From Engraulis encrasicolus (lineage: Eukaryota > Chordata > Actinopteri > Clupeiformes > Engraulidae): a stretch of 64,000 bases of DNA. The DNA is taken from positions 17,001,044-17,065,043 of the forward strand of contig NC_085869.1 of assembly GCF_034702125.1 (NCBI RefSeq). Reading direction: 5' to 3'. The translations under genes and the position numbers were made by a program. Under the pieces are notes generated by a model that saw only the letters and a program-made list of their open reading frames with translations, did not search any database and had not been told where the DNA came from. Of this stretch, positions 60,116 through 64,000 are shown one piece after another. Numbering within the stretch: position 1 is the first letter of the stretch; the number at the start of each line of letters is the position of its first letter.

Positions 60116-60596
60116 CCTATTGCAACTATGCTGCTCATTGGGCCTATTGCCAACTTTGATCATTTTGTCTTTTTAATAAATAATGAACTAATATTTACTA
60201 GTATGACAGTAAGTAGGCTACAGTAAGTTTTGCAGCTAAACATTTCTGGAAATTCAAAGTGGTGGACAATCGAGAAGCTCCCCCTTTTCAGGTATGAAAA
60301 GTGCAATTTCCCCACCCATAATGAATACTTAAAATTTGATGGTTAAGTATTCATGCAAATTTAGCAAATTAACTACTAAAAATATTACACAGTGCACCTT
60401 TAAGAAACATAATGTATAAGTTTACCCAACATCTGGGTGATTCTTCCAATGGCACTCTCAAATCCGACTGTGGGTAGCACAAGGTATACATCCAGGCTGA
60501 GTATGATTGCCCTAGTCTGTTTTGATTTGTATTTGTTCTGTCTGTCTTGTGTGGATTTAAATAAACTGAATTAAATTATCTCTAAGCCTAAGGCAG

Positions 60597-61019
60597 TTTA
60601 AAGGATAACTTCTGCCAATTTCGACATGCAGCTGTAATGCTCACACTACCCTGGACTTGTCAGTAACTGAGAATTTTCTTTTTTTCTTCAGCCTTATCCG
60701 AGATCCTGGTTATTGTAATGGGGCAGACATTTGTTTAAATTTAAAAAGCATCTTGATTTATTCCCAATAACATCCAAAAGGTTATGCAACATCACCAGAA
60801 AACTAGCAAACAGTGATACCTTTTAGGATAATATTTGGAGTAGGCCTATGTTAAGAAAGTTTTTAATGTAAACAATGTCTGCCCCCATTAGAATAGCTCA
60901 GATCTCGGAGAGTCAAAAGTCAAGAGTCAAAAACTGCAGCATCACTGGGTACTGACAAGTCAATGGGTAGCGTAAGCAATACAACAGCATATTGAAATTG
61001 GCAGAAGCTATCCTTTAAA
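60597..61019. mobile_element. MITE, TTTAAAGGATAACTTCTGCC family, copy 1
   Basis: Starts TTTAAAGGATAACTTCTGCC and ends GGCAGAAGCTATCCTTTAAA; 423 bp, no transposase. Confidence 0.9.
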
Positions 61020-61999
61020 GAAAACCTGAAAATCAACACTACTCAAACAACATGGCATCATAACAGAGCATAAAGATAACACGCTGATTTTAACCGATCG
61101 CGTATGTCCAATACTTTTTTGCAAGTTAATGCGTGCTCCACAACGTCCTGTTACAGGTTAGGTTTAGGGATGGTTTTGGTCTGGGCACAATTCCACAAGA
61201 CATGTGCCAATCCCTTGCTTATTTCGCTGTTCTTGGCAAAAGTAAAGCAGCATAAACATTGCTTTACTGACAGGTTATGTTTGGGGATGGTTTTGGTCAG
61301 GGCACATCAGAGCATTTTCGCATTTTCAAATAACCAGCTGCTCTCACTACTGAAACTGTGTTTTAATTGCACATCGTCGGTTTTTCATTTTGGTGACATG
61401 ATGTGAGATACTGCAAGGTCTCAGCACTCGTGTAGTGCAGCAGCAGAGAACAGAAACAAAGGCTTCCTGGTTAACCCCAATTTGTAATACAAGTCTAGAA
61501 ACTGTGCATCAGTTGCTGGCTAGGGAAATGTCACAGTGGCTTTCAGCGATGAAATGTCAGAAGTATTAAGCCTATATGATAAATCATCATGCAAGATGTA
61601 GATATATATATATATGTAGACGAGAGATTCATTTAGAAATCTGGTAGGCCTACACAATTAACATAGTGCAAAAGCTCAAGGCCTATACTTTAATGTTAAT
61701 TGTATTATAATTATTATTATCACAATTTATTTTTAAATACCAAGACTACTGATCACGTTTCTCAGGCAGTTTCTCATGAATGACTCCATATGGCAACTTT
61801 ATTAAAACAGATGTCCGTAAGAGTTATAAGAGGTCAGCGTGCATGACCTTGTGACAAATTGCTTCACACATGGCACAAGTTACAATCTAGTCTCTCGGGT
61901 AATTACTTCATTCCATAGATACACTTCATCATACCAACATAGACACCACCTGCTACACTGTACAATTTGTAGTGTCAATTCAGCAGTCGAAGAGGCACA
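61020..61999. other. No gene; short repeated phrase
   Basis: ACAGGTTA followed by GGGATGGTTTTGGTC occurs near 61153 and 61270. A (TA)n lies at 61602-61613. No coding evidence. Confidence 0.45.
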
Positions 62000-62585
62000 T
62001 TTAAAGGATAACTTCTGCATATTTCAATATGCTCTTGTATTGCTCATGCTACCCTTGACTTATCAATACCCGGTGATGCTGCATTTTTTGACTCAGCCCT
62101 TTCCGAGATCTGAGCTATTTTAATGGGGGCAGACTTTGTTTACATTAAAAATGTTCTTAAAAGACGCGGCTTTATACATTTGTTGTTACCAGTATGGTAA
62201 TGACCAAGTCGTGGTGCATTACTAAAGGGCCTGTGTTGTGTCATAGTATTGTAGTGCTATGGTAGGTACATTTCAATGACTATTACAGCGTGCCACTGGA
62301 GGTACGGCGCGCATTAAGGGGCTACCATAGGCCTACTCCAAATATTTTCCCAAAAGGTATAGCTGTTTGCTTGTTTTCTGATGATGCTGCATAACCTTTT
62401 GGATGTTATTGGGAATAAATCAAGATGTTTTTTTGAAATGTAAACAAATGCCCAACCCCAATTACAATGAACAAGATCTCAGAAAAGGCTGAAGAAAAAC
62501 AAACAAAAAATCTCAGATACTGACAAGTCCAGGGTAGTGTGAGCATTACAACTGTATATCGAAATTGGCAGAAGTTATCCTTTAA
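62000..62585 (-). mobile_element. MITE, TTTAAAGGATAACTTCTGCC family, copy 2 (inverted, longer)
   Basis: Same termini as copy 1 but the interior is in reverse orientation. It carries about 165 extra bases at 62160-62328 between TTCTTAA and CATAGGCCTACTCC. Confidence 0.85.
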
Positions 62586-62587
62586 TG

Positions 62588-62920
62588 CAGTGGTTCTTAA
62601 CCTTTTTTTCTTCATGCACCCCCTTACCTGTTCAGAAGACTAGCCGCGCACCCCCAATCCAACGTGTATAACGTGTATACGCACTAAAAAAAGGATTTTA
62701 GTGATGAATTACAATGATTTTTGCATGAGATATTAATGAAAACCTTAATCATTTTAAATGGGGACCAAAACGTGTTTTAATTTGGCTTAGATTTGGCCTA
62801 ATTATAATGTTTCCAAGCAGAATTTTGGTCACAACCTCAACACAAACAACATTCCGCGCACCCCCTATAATGTCTGGCGCACCCCCAGGGGGTGCCCGCA
62901 CCCCAGGTTAAGAACCACTG
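62588..62920. mobile_element. hAT-type MITE with exact 8-bp duplication
   Basis: Starts CAGTGGTTCTTAACC and ends GGTTAAGAACCACTG. CTTTAATG is at 62580-62587 and 62921-62928, and lies within the terminus of the preceding MITE. Confidence 0.93.
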
Positions 62921-62928
62921 CTTTAATG

Positions 62929-64000
62929 CTCTTGTAGTTGAGCTGCCCTAATCTCAAGCCAGAGTCTATGGCATGATGTTTATGTGTGTGTATTCTACTT
63001 AACATAAAAAGAAAATGCAAAGGCAATGTAAAGTAATGTAATGGTCCTACTCTCTAGGTATTGAATAAACACTGCTAAACTTACTGATTACCCAACTGCA
63101 CTACATTGGGAGCCGCGGTCTGTGGCCCGGCATGGCTTTCCAGGATGTTCTGCTGTTCTTGCTGCCTCATGAGCTGATCTGTAGTCAGAGCGTAGCGTAG
63201 ATACAAGGTGCCTTTCCCCCTCCATCTCTCTCCCTCCCTCTCTCTCTCTCCCCCTGCCTCATCGTGGACATCCCTGCCATGGGCAAATCACCTCCGTCCG
63301 AAAGCACATTTACCAACTTCTCTGTGCCGCGCTGATAGGGAAGCCTCTTTTTGCAAAGTCAATTAAGATATCTATCTTGTGGAACCCTTACTTTGATGGT
63401 GGTATGGTGGACTGACCTTTTTTCGTTGGGGTTTGGGTATAGGAGGAAAGTCATTTTTGGTAATAGACTGAGGGAGTCTTTCTTCTTGTGTTTGTTGGTT
63501 GCCTCAAAACCAACCAGTAAATTGAAACATCTTGCTACAACTTTCTGTGACACCTCAGTCCATGGCCCTGTGTTCTGTAACAATGTTCTCTGCACTGCTT
63601 CTGTTCAGGGCCGAGGGCTTTCTCCCTCTCTAATAACGTAATAAAGTCTAATTACCGTAGCCACAACATAGCGATGATATGAAAAAAACAGGACGTGAGG
63701 CAGCATTACAGCTGAATACAATAAGCAGGTAAGTATTTATGGCATACCGTAGGCTCTAGGGAGACATTCAAATGGCTGCATATCTCACATAGTCGAATGT
63801 AGTGAAGCAATGCATTTGTAAAACCGGAAAATGGAGAAGATGTTTTTAAGTACTATTTTTAATCATTTATTTTCAAATTAGCATTTACTAATTCCTAGTC
63901 TTTATAATGCAAATTTCCAAGGCTACAAAAAGGAGGGAAAGTTTAGTCTGGGTATGGGGAGGACTGTTCATGTACAGTATAAAATATTAGAGGATCTGAT
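62929..64000. other. No feature recognised
   Basis: Short CT-rich tract at about 63217-63254. The window ends without a recognisable exon. Confidence 0.5.

Larger units (their letters stand above)
59491..60405. mobile_element. TTAAAGGTGCACTGTGTAG-family MITE, interrupted by insertions
   Basis: The left terminus TTAAAGGTGCACTGTG is at 59491; the right terminus ACACAGTGCACCTTTAA ends near 60402. Normal interior sequence resumes at about 60119 (GCAACTATGCTGCTCATTG). The extra DNA is at 59507-59780 and about 59790-60115. Confidence 0.8.

Noticed and set aside
63351..63641. 96-codon frame near the right edge
   Set aside because: No recognisable motif or splice context; chance frame.

Overview
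The window is nuclear DNA from a ray-finned fish; the species cannot be read from it. The evidence is a large intron-split vertebrate synaptic gene, very many long dinucleotide microsatellites, and a dense load of small DNA transposons and tRNA-derived SINEs of the kind common in teleosts. Nothing looks prokaryotic or viral. I found no CRISPR array, operon or novel enzymatic system.

The one clear cellular gene is neuroligin-4 (nlgn4x), on the minus strand. All five coding exons are present (55190-54713, 40512-40354, 35700-35515, 34999-34210, 33678-32832). They join in phase through consensus splice sites into one 819-residue protein. It has a signal peptide, a cholinesterase-like domain whose catalytic serine is replaced by glycine, a Thr-rich stalk, one membrane segment, a gephyrin-binding-type motif and a C-terminal PDZ ligand (TTRV). 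A likely untranslated first exon ends at 58230, so the transcription unit probably covers about 26 kb. Introns 2, 3 and 4 all carry palindromic mobile elements close to splice sites.

Positions 1-26,000 and 58,600-64,000 are intergenic or unassigned. They hold microsatellites, two large VNTR blocks (6.5-7.0 kb and 7.9-8.7 kb) and many MITEs, several with exact 8-bp target-site duplications. Positions 26.5-28.98 kb hold a decayed non-LTR retrotransposon of the restriction-like-endonuclease (R2 superclade) type. Its RT palm is deleted and it has several frameshifts. Positions 29.1-32.1 kb are a cluster of palindromic and CpG-rich elements.

The most informative non-genic structures are nested insertions: a hAT-type MITE splitting the A box of a tRNA-SINE (52.3-53.0 kb); an element with an 8-bp duplication inside the left end of a high-copy MITE (59.5 kb); a hAT-like element inside a larger foldback (3.6-4.4 kb); and a hAT MITE at the very end of another MITE (62.6 kb). 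A 1.6-kb segment at 45.7-47.3 kb carries a small basic ORF and an internal tandem duplication that I could not assign.
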